A stretch of 64,000 nt of DNA from Rhodoferax sp. AJA081-3 (GCF_017798165.1 NZ_CP059068.1:5022001-5086000), one strand, 5' to 3'. Counted from the stretch's first letter, positions 51,726 through 59,951 are shown. The notes: generated by a model not told the origin, from the letters alone. Made by a program: numbers and translations.

Positions 51726-52469
51726 TCAATCGTCCAGCACGCTGGCAATCAGCGCAATGCCTATGGACCACAGGTCCACGTCCGAGCTTGAGTCTTTGGT
51801 GCTGAACAGCCTGCCGCTTTGTGCCTGCTGCTCACGCAGGGCGCGCTGCTTGTCGCGCTCCAGCATGATCAGGGCGTCGGCCACGTCGGGCGCCTTGGTG
51901 GTGGCGGGCGCTGCGCCCTTGCCGGCATGGGCATAGCCCTCCAGCGCTTTCTCCACCGCCTTGGGGTCCAGCAAAGAGAAGGCCGAGCGGCAGTGTGTGC
52001 AGGCGGCGTCTTTGCGAATGTCTGCGGGCGCACCACAACTGGTGCAGTGGATCACCGCCACACGTTTGGCAATGTCTTCTATCTCCGGGCGGGTCAGTTG
52101 GCGCACAAAACCCTTCTCCACCATGAACGACGAAAAAGGGCTGAAGCGCCCGTGCCCGTTGCCACAGCGGTAGGTGATGTATCGCCCGCTACGCACCAGG
52201 TCAAAGCCCTGCGTCAAACCGCCACGGCAGCGTGGACAATCCAGCTTGTTGGCCAGCGGATGGTGGGCGTCGCCACGGTGCGCATGCAACAGACGAAACA
52301 GCTCGGCCACTGCAGCGGGTGTCAGTTTCAGGTTTTCTTGCGGGTCAAACCACATGCCTTGGCACTGGAAGCACAGGTCCAGCTCGACGGTGTGGCCGTG
52401 GTTGCCGGGCAGTGTATGCAGGTGCATGGGCGCGCGGCAGGAGGGGCAGGTGGTGGTAGGGTGGGGCAT
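51726..52469 (-). CDS. Zinc-ribbon (TFIIB-type) protein with C-terminal membrane-like tail
   Basis: A 247-residue protein with three Cys pairs in zinc-ribbon spacing: CPSC with CFQC (about 8-36), CPRC with CGNGH, and CTSC with CTHC (about 142-160). The first unit has the MWFDPQE segment of TFIIB-type zinc-finger proteins. The end is weakly hydrophobic (WSIGIALIASVLDD). It is followed by the TerB-like gene. Such proteins probably bind metal or mediate protein contacts; the role is unknown. Confidence 0.78.
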   Translation of the reverse strand: MPHPTTTCPSCRAPMHLHTLPGNHGHTVELDLCFQCQGMWFDPQENLKLTPAAVAELFRLLHAHRGDAHHPLANKLDCPRCRGGLTQGFDLVRSGRYITYRCGNGHGRFSPFSSFMVEKGFVRQLTRPEIEDIAKRVAVIHCTSCGAPADIRKDAACTHCRSAFSLLDPKAVEKALEGYAHAGKGAAPATTKAPDVADALIMLERDKQRALREQQAQSGRLFSTKDSSSDVDLWSIGIALIASVLDD

Positions 52470-52518
52470 GGCGCTATCCTAATGCCCTTCAACCCCCTGA
52501 CTGCCGGAGCCCTTGCCC

Positions 52519-52872
52519 ATGTACATCGGTGAACTCGCCAAACGCGCTGGCGCCACGCCCAAGGCGATCCGCCTGTATGAGTCCCTCGGCCTGCTGGGCC
52601 GTGTGGTGCGCATGGGTGCTTACCGCGTGTACACCGAGCAGCATGTGACCCAGGTGCGCCTCATCAAACAGGCCCAGGCCATGGGCTTCAAGCTGGCGGA
52701 CGTGGGTGCGTCCATGGACGGTGGCAAGGTCGAGCCCAACTGGGCCACCATGGCCGAGCAGGTGGACCAGCGCCGTGCCGAGATTGCCCAGGAGATTGTT
52801 CGCCTGCAGCAGTTGGACCTGCAGTTGCAGGAAATCAACATCGAGATCCGCGCCTGCGCCGAATTGGCTTGA
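52519..52872 (+). CDS. MerR-family transcriptional regulator
   Basis: A 117-residue MerR protein: MYIGELAKRAGATPKAIRLY winged-helix DNA-binding region, then YRVYTEQHVTQVRLIKQAQAMGF and a coiled-coil dimer helix (VRLQQLDLQLQEINIEI). Only one Cys is present, near the end, so it is not a typical Hg, Cu or SoxR-type metal sensor; its effector is unknown. ATG 52519 is preferred over TTG 52513. A 19-bp-spaced promoter overlaps its stop codon and leads to an NAD(P)H oxidoreductase gene, its likely target. Confidence 0.85.
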   Translation: MYIGELAKRAGATPKAIRLYESLGLLGRVVRMGAYRVYTEQHVTQVRLIKQAQAMGFKLADVGASMDGGKVEPNWATMAEQVDQRRAEIAQEIVRLQQLDLQLQEINIEIRACAELA

Positions 52873-52899
52873 CTCTGTCCCTGAGGGCAGACTTATGGT
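52869..52899 (+). promoter_or_regulatory. MerR-type 19-bp-spacer promoter of the oxidoreductase gene
   Basis: TTGACT (52869-52874) and TATGGT (52894-52899) are separated by 19 bases, the overlong spacing that MerR-family activators untwist. The spacer contains the near-palindrome CCCTGAGGG. The -35 box lies across the stop codon of the MerR gene. Confidence 0.65.
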
Positions 52900-52930
52900 T
52901 GGGGTTCCTTGTCTACAGAACCCCATCGCA

Positions 52931-53524
52931 ATGTCTGCCAACAACGCTCCCCACAACGTACTCGTCATCCTGGGCCATGGGTCCAACACCAGCTTCAGCG
53001 CGGCCGTGGCCGACACCTATGCCCAGGCCGCACAGGCGGCTGGCCACACCGTGCGTGTGTTGCGCCTGGGTGATCTGCGGTTTGACGCCCTGCTGCATGG
53101 CAGCAACCCCCACCACCAGGCGCTGGAGCCGGACCTGCTGGCGGCACAAGACAACATCCTGTGGGCGCAGCACATTGCCTGGGTGTTTCCGGTGTGGTGG
53201 GGCAGCGTGCCCGCGTTATTGAAAGGATTTTTGGACCGCGCCTTTACATCCGGCTGGGCCTACAAGTTCAACAAGGGGTCACCGTTCCCGGTGCCCCTGC
53301 TCAAAGGGCGCACCGCACACCTGCTGGTGCCCATGGACACGCCGCCCTGGTACTACCGCTGGGTCTACCGCATGCCCGCCATCCACCAGATGCGCAAGAC
53401 CACGCTGGAGTTTTGCGGCATTCGCCCGACCAAGACTTTGATGTTAGGACCCATCATCCACTCTACGGCGGAACAGCGCGGGGGCTGGTTGCAAAAGGCT
53501 GGCGCTATGGGGGCGGCGCTTTAG
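52931..53524 (+). CDS. NAD(P)H oxidoreductase, flavodoxin-fold quinone reductase
   Basis: A 197-residue protein of the NAD(P)H dehydrogenase (quinone)/KefF/MdaB type. VLVILGHGSNTSFSAAVAD is the FMN-binding strand and loop, VFPVWWGSVPALLKGFLDR the second flavin site, and GRTAHLLVPMDTPPWYYRW the catalytic part. It would reduce quinones or electrophiles in the cytoplasm with two electrons. It lies 58 bases after the MerR gene behind a 19-bp-spaced promoter, indicating redox- or electrophile-induced expression. Confidence 0.88.
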   Translation: MSANNAPHNVLVILGHGSNTSFSAAVADTYAQAAQAAGHTVRVLRLGDLRFDALLHGSNPHHQALEPDLLAAQDNILWAQHIAWVFPVWWGSVPALLKGFLDRAFTSGWAYKFNKGSPFPVPLLKGRTAHLLVPMDTPPWYYRWVYRMPAIHQMRKTTLEFCGIRPTKTLMLGPIIHSTAEQRGGWLQKAGAMGAAL

Positions 53525-53754
53525 ACGGACGTGGTTGGCTTGGCCAGCGTGATGCGCTTTTGCTCCAGGTATTCCTTGTACTGCGTAAGGGGGATGGCGG
53601 TCACGCCGGCGGTGTCGTTTTCTTCCAGCCAGCTCAGCGTGGCGCTGTCGGCAGACAGTTCAATCTCCACCGGCCCTTGCGGAATCACGATGGGCGCGCC
53701 GTCACCGGGTCGGTAGGTCACGTGGTCATTGATCGTGGCGTGCAGAGTGGTCAT
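53521..53754 (-). CDS. Small conserved-looking protein of unknown function
   Basis: A 77-residue soluble protein (MTTLHATINDHVTYRPGDG, then VEIELSADSATLSW and TLAKPTTSV). No family is recognised. Its 3' end overlaps the oxidoreductase gene by four bases in the convergent orientation. Balanced composition and a plausible start suggest a real gene, but no function can be given. Confidence 0.55.
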   Translation of the reverse strand: MTTLHATINDHVTYRPGDGAPIVIPQGPVEIELSADSATLSWLEENDTAGVTAIPLTQYKEYLEQKRITLAKPTTSV

Positions 53755-53834
53755 GGTCGTCTCCTAAATGCCCATTACATGCCGCGTACCGTGCGTGGTC
53801 TGTGGGATAACGCACATGGGGCAGCACACCGGCG

Positions 53835-54320
53835 TCAGCGTCGCCGCAGCCGGTCCACCACCCACCACACCAGCCCGCCCACCACCGCAAGCACCACACA
53901 GAGCACATGCAGCGTGTCAATGGAAATGATGGCGTGCAAAGGCCTGGAAAGGTCGAATGGCGAGAACGGAAACACATCCACGTGCATCACACTGTCAATG
54001 AACACGTGGCTGTAGGTGCCAATAAACGCACTGCCAAACGACACGCCCCAGCTGATCGGCAGGTGGCGCGGCTCGCGCAGTATGCGCAGACCCCATTCGC
54101 CCAGGTGTTTGCCGCTTGCACCACTCAGCAAGCCTACAAGGGTTGCACCAAGCAGGGTGTGTGAAAAGCCATGCAGCTCCACCAGCCCGGTTGTCATCGC
54201 CAGAAGCGGCTGCAGATCGATGGCGATCTGTGACCAGCCAAACACCATCAATGAAAATTTTCTGTGCATCACGGCTTTGACCGCCAGGCCGGGGCCCATG
54301 TGCAGGGGTGTGAATGGCAT
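53835..54320 (-). CDS. YdjM/DUF4184-like membrane protein
   Basis: A 161-residue membrane protein with about four hydrophobic spans and conserved histidines and aspartates: MPFTPLHMGPGLA, GFSHTLLGATLVG, YSHVFIDSVMHVDVFPF. These are reminiscent of YdjM-type or DUF4184 membrane-bound metal-dependent hydrolases. The hydrolase assignment is tentative. It is 13 bases upstream of the MocR stop codon in the same direction and may be its cotranscribed neighbour. Confidence 0.6.
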   Translation of the reverse strand: MPFTPLHMGPGLAVKAVMHRKFSLMVFGWSQIAIDLQPLLAMTTGLVELHGFSHTLLGATLVGLLSGASGKHLGEWGLRILREPRHLPISWGVSFGSAFIGTYSHVFIDSVMHVDVFPFSPFDLSRPLHAIISIDTLHVLCVVLAVVGGLVWWVVDRLRRR

Positions 54321-54333
54321 GCGGGTTCTTCCC

Positions 54334-55797
54334 TCAAGGATGTTTCAGTTGGCTCAGTGCCGCCACGGCGGACTCTATCTCGGCGGGCTGCAGCGCAGCA
54401 TAGCCCAGCAGCCAGCCGTCTTCGCCCAAGGGCTGGCTGTGCAGGCTGCTGAGGCTGGGTGTGGCGATGCCCAGTGCTGCGGCCTGTCGGCTTAGGTGGG
54501 CCTCGCTGCCCGGCGGCAGGGTCACGCTGATCTGCAGGCCGCCTGTGCTGTTGAGGGGCTGCGCCCACGGCAGCTTGCGCTGTATCAGGTCCAGCAACAG
54601 GTCGCGCCGGCTGCGGTAGAGCTGGCGCATCAGCCGCAGGTGGGCAGCAAAGTGGCCTTGGGCCATGAAATCGGCCGTGACCGCCTGGGCCAGCTGGGCC
54701 ACATGGCCGTCGTACACGCTGCGCGCGGTCACCATGGGCGGTACCAATGCCTCAGGCAGCACCGCATAGGCGATGCGCAGCGAGGGGAATAGCGTCTTGG
54801 AGAAGGTGCCGATGTAGACCACTCGCCCGCCATCGTCCAGGCCCTGCAGGCTGGGTGTGGGGCGGCCGTCGTAGAGGAATGCGCTGTCGTAGTCGTCTTC
54901 CACGATCCAGCAGCCCTGGCGCTGCGCATAGTCCACCAGGGCCATGCGCCGCTGCAGGCTTAGTGTGTGGCCCGTGGGGTATTGGTGGGTAGGCGTCAGG
55001 TAAATGAGCCGTGGGGCTGGCAGGTTGAAATCGGGCACCAGGCCCTGGCCATCCACCGGCAGCGGCACCAGCTGTGCACCACTGGCGGCAAAGGCGGTGC
55101 GTGCGCCGCGGTAGCCGGGGTCTTCCATCCAAACGCGGTCGCCGGGGTCCAGCAGCAGGGTGGCCAGTAACTGCAGCGCCTGTTGTGAACTGGTCAGCAC
55201 CAGCACCTGTGCGGCCGTGCAACGCACACCACGTGAGGCCACCAGGTACTGGGCGATGGCTTCACGCAGGTCCTCCCGGCCCTGCGGGTCGCCATACCGC
55301 ATGAGCGCCTCAGGGCTGTGGCGCAGGCGTTTGGTGGTTAATTGGCGCCATAGCGTGTGTGGAAAGGCGCGCAGGTCCGGGCTGCCTGCGGCGAAGGCTT
55401 GCAGGCGCATGGGCTCCATACACCCGCCCGTGTCCACCATGCCCTGGCCACGGCGGGACAACAGGGCGGTGGGCGCCAGTGCCCCCTTTGCTGCGCTGCG
55501 CCGCCGTGTGGGTGCTGCGGCAGTATCGGCCTGCAGCGCCACAAAGCTGCCCTGGCCGGTGCGGCGCACCACATAACCCTCGGCCTCCAGTTGGGCATAG
55601 GCTGCCTCTACCGTCACGCGGGACAAGGCCAGGTCTTGCGCCAGCACCCGCGTGGCGGGCAGGCGCGCACCAGCAGCCAGCGCGCCACTGCGCATGGCGT
55701 CGCGTAGCGCGGCACACAGGCGTTCGCGCAGGCCCATGCCGGGGCGGGCGGTGGCGTCCATCAGGCCCATCCACAGGCTGGGTTGTGCTGCTTTCAT
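54334..55797 (-). CDS. MocR/PdxR-family GntR regulator with aminotransferase domain
   Basis: A 487-residue regulator: GntR winged helix-turn-helix (LRERLCAALRDAMRSGALAAG, ALSRVTVEAAYAQLEAEGYV), a linker, and a PLP-dependent aminotransferase-like domain. PLP lysine is seen in GTFSKTLFPSLR near residue 320, and PGYRGART and LIYLTPTHQYPTG are family hallmarks. MocR proteins use PLP as a sensor. ATG 55797 starts the protein. The gene is divergent from a rhodanese gene; nested palindromes between them are probable operators. Confidence 0.87.
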   Translation of the reverse strand: MKAAQPSLWMGLMDATARPGMGLRERLCAALRDAMRSGALAAGARLPATRVLAQDLALSRVTVEAAYAQLEAEGYVVRRTGQGSFVALQADTAAAPTRRRSAAKGALAPTALLSRRGQGMVDTGGCMEPMRLQAFAAGSPDLRAFPHTLWRQLTTKRLRHSPEALMRYGDPQGREDLREAIAQYLVASRGVRCTAAQVLVLTSSQQALQLLATLLLDPGDRVWMEDPGYRGARTAFAASGAQLVPLPVDGQGLVPDFNLPAPRLIYLTPTHQYPTGHTLSLQRRMALVDYAQRQGCWIVEDDYDSAFLYDGRPTPSLQGLDDGGRVVYIGTFSKTLFPSLRIAYAVLPEALVPPMVTARSVYDGHVAQLAQAVTADFMAQGHFAAHLRLMRQLYRSRRDLLLDLIQRKLPWAQPLNSTGGLQISVTLPPGSEAHLSRQAAALGIATPSLSSLHSQPLGEDGWLLGYAALQPAEIESAVAALSQLKHP

Positions 55798-55801
55798 TGG
55801 T

Positions 55802-55836
55802 CTTATCGGTGTTGATAAATTGGTATCAATGATAAG
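55802..55836. promoter_or_regulatory. Nested inverted repeats between MocR and rhodanese genes
   Basis: Outer arms CTTATC (55802-55807) and GATAAG (55831-55836), inner arms TTGAT (55812-55816) and ATCAA (55825-55829). Five bases after the MocR start on its upstream side, about 75 bases from the rhodanese ATG. A MocR operator is the likely explanation. The inner repeat has an eight-base gap, not the four of an FNR box. Confidence 0.6.
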
Positions 55837-55909
55837 TCCACAGCCTTTTACACTGCATCCATGGCCGCAAGGCTGACTGATTTCAACTAAGCAACCGGAG
55901 ATCCTCACC

Positions 55910-56371
55910 ATGACAACCACCACCGCCCCATCCCAAGTGCTTGCCTTCGCACCCGCCAGCCCAGCCCATACGGCTGACTACATGCGCCACAAACTCAGCT
56001 TCCACGCCGACGCCTGGGACGTGGCCGAAGACCTGCGCAACGGCGTTGACGCGCTGGTTGTCATCGACACTCGCTCGCCCGAGCTGTATGTCAAAGGCCA
56101 TGTTCCCGGCGCCATCAACTTCCCGCACCGCACCATGGACGCTGCCAGCACCGCTAAGTTGGACCGCAGCAAGGTCTATGTGACCTACTGCGACGGCATA
56201 GGCTGCAACGGCTCCACCAAGGGCGCCTACAAGCTGGCCGCGCTGGGCCTGACGGTGAAGGAGATGCTGGGCGGCCTGGACTTCTGGATGCGCGACGGCC
56301 AGCCAGTGGCCACCGGCAGCGCACCCGGCGCCATGCCCGCGGATGCCCCCGCCATCGAGTGCGCGTGTTAA
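55910..56371 (+). CDS. Rhodanese-domain protein
   Basis: A 153-residue single rhodanese: VVIDTRSPELYVKGHVPGAI, then YCDGIGCNGSTKGA containing the catalytic Cys, and LGLTVKEMLGGLDFW. It transfers sulfane sulfur in the cytoplasm. GGAG lies about ten bases before the ATG. Regulated probably by the divergent MocR protein. A GNAT gene starts two bases after its stop. One of three rhodanese-containing proteins in the window. Confidence 0.85.
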   Translation: MTTTTAPSQVLAFAPASPAHTADYMRHKLSFHADAWDVAEDLRNGVDALVVIDTRSPELYVKGHVPGAINFPHRTMDAASTAKLDRSKVYVTYCDGIGCNGSTKGAYKLAALGLTVKEMLGGLDFWMRDGQPVATGSAPGAMPADAPAIECAC

Positions 56372-56373
56372 CA

Positions 56374-56856
56374 ATGGCAGGCTGCAAGGCGGTGACCGCA
56401 TGGGTGGTGCGCGCGGCCGTGCCCGCAGATGCCGCCACGCTGGCCCCGCTGTGCGCAGACCATGCCACCTATGAGCGCCTGCCCTACAGCGCAGATGGCC
56501 ATGCGCAGCGCTTGCACAGGGCGTTGGCCAGGGGGCAACTGCATGCGTGGCTGCTGCTGGACGGGGAGGGTGGCAACGCCGTGGGTTATGCCAGCGCCAC
56601 GTTGGACTTCGCCACACTCAGCGGCCAGCGTTTTGCACACATGGACTGCCTGTACCTGGCCCCCGCCGCCCGCGGCCAGGGTGGCGGCCAGCTGCTGGTG
56701 CAGGCGGTGTTGGGCTTTACGCGTGCACAAGGCTGCAGCACGCTGCAATGGCAGACGCCAGAGTGGAATGTGGACGCCATGCGCTTCTACGCACGGCTGG
56801 GGGCCACGGCCAGCCCTAAGCAGCGGTACACGCTGGTGCTGGGTGCTTGTGAATGA
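56374..56856 (+). CDS. GNAT-family N-acetyltransferase
   Basis: A 160-residue protein with the GNAT pattern VVRAAVPADAATLAPLC, HMDCLYLAPAARGQGGGQLL (acetyl-CoA loop GQGGG) and LGFTRAQGCSTLQWQ, then VDAMRFYARLGA. Substrate is unknown. ATG 56374 is two bases beyond the rhodanese stop codon; a GTG at 56359 would overlap that gene. The tight spacing suggests the rhodanese-GNAT pair is one operon controlled by MocR. Confidence 0.82.
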   Translation: MAGCKAVTAWVVRAAVPADAATLAPLCADHATYERLPYSADGHAQRLHRALARGQLHAWLLLDGEGGNAVGYASATLDFATLSGQRFAHMDCLYLAPAARGQGGGQLLVQAVLGFTRAQGCSTLQWQTPEWNVDAMRFYARLGATASPKQRYTLVLGACE

Positions 56857-56866
56857 AATGTGCCGC

Positions 56867-56910
56867 TAGCCCCCGTGAAATGGACCTGATTTGCTATTAA
56901 AAATATAGTA
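56867..56910 (+). repeat. 44-bp intergenic element, copy E
   Basis: Head TAGCCCCCGT, GCTATTAAAA at positions 27-36 and tail ATAGTA; ungapped alignment with the other copies. It lies ten bases after the GNAT gene. Confidence 0.78.
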
Positions 56911-56959
56911 TTTCTTGAACGTGAATTGCCTGCAAGGCCAGGTTGGTAGGATCAAGCCC

Positions 56960-58186
56960 ATGACGCAAGCCACCCACCTACACCTGCACCCGAAACACGC
57001 AGCCGGCATCGGCCTCGCCACATTGCTGCTGGTCCTGGCCTGCCAGCCAGTCCACGCCGTTCAAGACTGCGAATTCCAAGGCAAACACATCAACACCAGC
57101 AACGGCGCCGAGACCGCGGGCAAGACCGGCATGGTGCGCTGCAAGGACCGCAGCAGCGGCCTGCTGGAGCGCGAGTACGAGCTGCGCGACGGCAAAAGCA
57201 TTGGCCTTAGCCGCTACTACCGTGAGGGCACACTCGTCAAGGAATTCACCATCACCGCCAACGGCCCGCACGAAGGCCCGGAGCGTGAGTGGGCCAAGAA
57301 TGGCCAACTGGTGCTGGAGTTCACCAACGTCAAGGGCAATGCACGCGGTCTGCGCCGCCAGTGGTTTGAAGATGGCAAACAGCGCAAGATCGAGTGGGTG
57401 GCAGACCATGAACGCGAAGGTGCCGCCGTGGAGTACAACGCATCCGGCCAGTTGGCCAGCCTGCGCTGTGGCCCCAAGCCGCTGCTTGCCCCGCACGTGA
57501 ATGACGCCAAGCTCTGCGGCTTTGAGCGGGTTCCCTCCACCCTCAACTTGCACTCCCACAAAGGAGAGCTGCGCAGCACCGTGGTATTGGTGGCCGGGGT
57601 GGAGCAAAAAGCGACCACTTTCTTCGCCAACGGCAAGCCCGAGCTGGAAGAGGAACTATTGCCAGGCGGCGCGCAGAAGCGCGAAACCATTTATTACGCA
57701 GAGGGCGGCAGCAAGCGTCGCGAAAGGCTGTGGGACGTATCAAATGGCCGCCCCGCGCTACTGCTGCGCGAGGCCGATTTCCATACCAGCGGCACCCTGG
57801 TGTCCGAGCGCCAATACCAGGTGGTTGACAACGGCAATGGCCGCAAACGCAGCCGCCTGGCGGCCGAGTTACGCTTTTACTTGAATGGCCAGCCGCAGCA
57901 GAAAGACGTCTACACGCAGGAGGGCTCGGTAGAGATGCGCGACACCCAGCGCTACACGGACCAGGGCAAGCTCAAGACGCAGGGTCGCTACGTGCTGGAG
58001 GGCCGTTACGGTGAACGCCCGGTGGGTGTGCACCAGACATTTTTTGCCAACGGCAAGCCCGAGCGCGAAGACAGCTTCGATACCAAGGGCAAGGCCACCC
58101 GCCAGAAGGTGTGGGACGAGTCGGGCAAGCTGCTCAGTGACGACGAAGTGTTTGAAGACGGCTCGCGCAAGGCGTATTCAAAGTAA
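56960..58186 (+). CDS. Secreted MORN/YwqK-like repeat protein
   Basis: A 408-residue exported protein; signal segment LATLLLVLACQPVHA could be a lipoprotein signal (LLVLAC). The rest is composed of imperfect repeats of about 20 residues such as TFFANGKPELEEEL, FFANGKPEREDSFD and VWDESGKLLSDDEV, the pattern of MORN repeats and of the YwqK antitoxin-type family. Function is unknown; a periplasmic binding role is possible. ATG 56960 is the natural start; its end overlaps the convergent AlkC-like gene by nine bases. Confidence 0.72.
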   Translation: MTQATHLHLHPKHAAGIGLATLLLVLACQPVHAVQDCEFQGKHINTSNGAETAGKTGMVRCKDRSSGLLEREYELRDGKSIGLSRYYREGTLVKEFTITANGPHEGPEREWAKNGQLVLEFTNVKGNARGLRRQWFEDGKQRKIEWVADHEREGAAVEYNASGQLASLRCGPKPLLAPHVNDAKLCGFERVPSTLNLHSHKGELRSTVVLVAGVEQKATTFFANGKPELEEELLPGGAQKRETIYYAEGGSKRRERLWDVSNGRPALLLREADFHTSGTLVSERQYQVVDNGNGRKRSRLAAELRFYLNGQPQQKDVYTQEGSVEMRDTQRYTDQGKLKTQGRYVLEGRYGERPVGVHQTFFANGKPEREDSFDTKGKATRQKVWDESGKLLSDDEVFEDGSRKAYSK

Positions 58187-59290
58187 CAACTCAAAACTCC
58201 CCAGCGCCTGCGCCCGCCCGTTCAGCATCGCATCCACCCGGTGCAAGCCGGGGTAGTGTGTGCGGGTGGTCATCTCGGCCAGAGAAATGGTCTTGCCCAC
58301 ACGCTGGGTCTCGTGTGCGGCCAGATCCAGGGTCTTGAGCTTGAAGACCTTGGCGCTGGTCTTGCCGTTGGCCTTGACATAGTGCACCGCAAAGTCCACC
58401 AGCACCCGCTGGGTCTGCGCGGTGTTGTTGGTCACATCAAACGTCACGGCTAGCTTGCCACCCACCACCGCAGGCTGCGGCGAGATGCTGGGCTGGCCAA
58501 TCACCACATCGGCCGATGCACCAAAACCCAGCGCCGCCAGCGCACCCGGCTCACCGCGCTTGACGGCTGTGCGCAGTGCGTGTTGCACGATCCAGCGCCG
58601 CTCGGGCGTGGCGTCGCGCAGCCAGGCATTGGCGGTGGCGGCCAATACGTCCGGGTGGTCCTTGCCAATGTCGTTCAGGTTGTTGGCCACCGAGCGGCGC
58701 ACATACAGCGCAGGGTCGTCCTTCAGCCGCTCCAGCAGGGCCAGCACGGGGGTTGGGTCGCGCTGGAAGGCAGGCAGGCGTGATGCCCACGGCAGGCGGG
58801 GGCGCGTGCCTTCAGATACGAGGCGGCGCACGTGTTCGCTGGGGTCTGTCGTCCACTCAGCCAACTTTTCAAGCGTGGCCTCGGTGTGCTTTTGCAGAAA
58901 GGGCCGGATACTGAATTCCGCCGTGAAGCGCTGGGTGAGCGTGTGCTGCGCCTGCATGGACAGCTCGAAGTGATCCAGCCCAAATTCAGACACAAACACC
59001 GTGTGCGGCAGAAACAAAAACGAGGCGAGCGACAAGCCAGGCGCGCGCCCATGAGGCTGGTCAACAGACGCCAGCAGAATACGCACCGCCTCACCAAAAT
59101 CTGCCGGCAAATGCCGGTGCAGCGTACGCGCAATATGTTTGCCACGCGGCATCAGCGCCAGCGCGTCATAACCGCCAAGTGCGTCGTGCAAGAACGCATC
59201 CGTATCAAAAAGCGGGTGCACCGCCGCCACCATGCGGGCGATGGCTTGGGGTACGTCGGGTCCATATTGGGCGATCAGGGGTTCAGCCAT
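58178..59290 (-). CDS. AlkC-like DNA alkylation repair protein with Ig-like C-terminal domain
   Basis: A 370-residue protein. The N-terminal two thirds are HEAT-like helical repeats as in AlkC/AlkD DNA glycosylases (FLPHTVFVSEFGLDHFELS, LLERLKDDPALYVRRSVANNL, KDHPDVLAATANAWLRDATPERRWIVQHA in part). Residues about 265-370 form an immunoglobulin-like beta domain (LAVTFDVTNNTAQTQRVLVDF, QRVGKTISLAEMT). AlkC enzymes remove N3-alkylated purines and bend DNA in a non-base-flipping way; AlkC members with an Ig-like extension are known from pseudomonads. It is divergent from a MarR-family gene. Active-site residues were not verified by alignment. Confidence 0.8.
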   Translation of the reverse strand: MAEPLIAQYGPDVPQAIARMVAAVHPLFDTDAFLHDALGGYDALALMPRGKHIARTLHRHLPADFGEAVRILLASVDQPHGRAPGLSLASFLFLPHTVFVSEFGLDHFELSMQAQHTLTQRFTAEFSIRPFLQKHTEATLEKLAEWTTDPSEHVRRLVSEGTRPRLPWASRLPAFQRDPTPVLALLERLKDDPALYVRRSVANNLNDIGKDHPDVLAATANAWLRDATPERRWIVQHALRTAVKRGEPGALAALGFGASADVVIGQPSISPQPAVVGGKLAVTFDVTNNTAQTQRVLVDFAVHYVKANGKTSAKVFKLKTLDLAAHETQRVGKTISLAEMTTRTHYPGLHRVDAMLNGRAQALGSFELLL

Positions 59291-59378
59291 ATTTCAAATC
59301 CACTTTTTCTGTGTGCAGGACTTCTTGGGGGCAAGACTGGGAGGATAACGCGGCAGCAGCTAGCGCAATCATCATGTC

Positions 59379-59407
59379 TTGCATGTAGTTTCTGTGGAAA
59401 CTATAAT
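59379..59407 (+). promoter_or_regulatory. Promoter and operator of the MarR-family gene
   Basis: TATAAT (59402-59407) preceded, at 17 bases, by the weak TTGCAT (59379-59384). TAGTTTC (59386-59392) and GAAACTA (59397-59403) form a perfect 7-bp inverted repeat in the spacer and -10 box, a typical MarR autorepression site. The MarR ATG follows seven bases after the -10 box, so the leader is very short or absent. Confidence 0.7.
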
Positions 59408-59413
59408 CGCGCC

Positions 59414-59908
59414 ATGGCCGCTAAACCCAAAACCAACTTCACCCGCAAAGCCTCTCCCTTGCCCGTCAGCCAACTCGAATCCCACCTGGGCTTTTGGCTG
59501 CGTTTTGTGTCCAACCATGTGTCGGGCGAGTTCAAACGCCAGGTAGAGGCCAATGGCGTGTCGGTGTCGGAATGGGTGGCCCTGCGCCAGCTCTACAACG
59601 CGGGCGAAGCCACCGCCGCAGAGTTGATGGATGCGCTGGGCATGACCAAGGGGGCAGTTTCCAAAATCATCACCCGCCTGCAAGACAAAGGACTGGTGTC
59701 ACGCGCGGCCGTGGATGCTGACCGCCGCGCACAGCAGATTGTGCTCAGCGCCGCGGGCCGCAAACTGGTGCCGCGGCTGGCGCGCCTGGCCGATGACAAC
59801 GACGAAGCCTTCTTCGGTCATATGGAGCCCGCCCTGCGGGCTCAACTCACCAGCGTGTTGCAAGACATCGTACGCACCCACCAGCTCAAGCAACTGCCGG
59901 TGGAATAA
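59414..59908 (+). CDS. MarR-family transcriptional regulator
   Basis: A 164-residue winged-helix regulator (VSVSEWVALRQLYNAGEATA, TKGAVSKIITRLQDKGLVSR, DADRRAQQIVLSAAG) with the DR wing motif. MarR proteins bind palindromes and release them on binding aromatic or electrophilic ligands. The palindrome in its promoter indicates autoregulation. Downstream by 43 bases is a DUF1398 gene in the same direction, likely cotranscribed. Ligand unknown. Confidence 0.88.
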   Translation: MAAKPKTNFTRKASPLPVSQLESHLGFWLRFVSNHVSGEFKRQVEANGVSVSEWVALRQLYNAGEATAAELMDALGMTKGAVSKIITRLQDKGLVSRAAVDADRRAQQIVLSAAGRKLVPRLARLADDNDEAFFGHMEPALRAQLTSVLQDIVRTHQLKQLPVE

Positions 59909-59951
59909 GGCCACCAACCAACCAACCACTTAACCCTCTCAGGAGAACACC

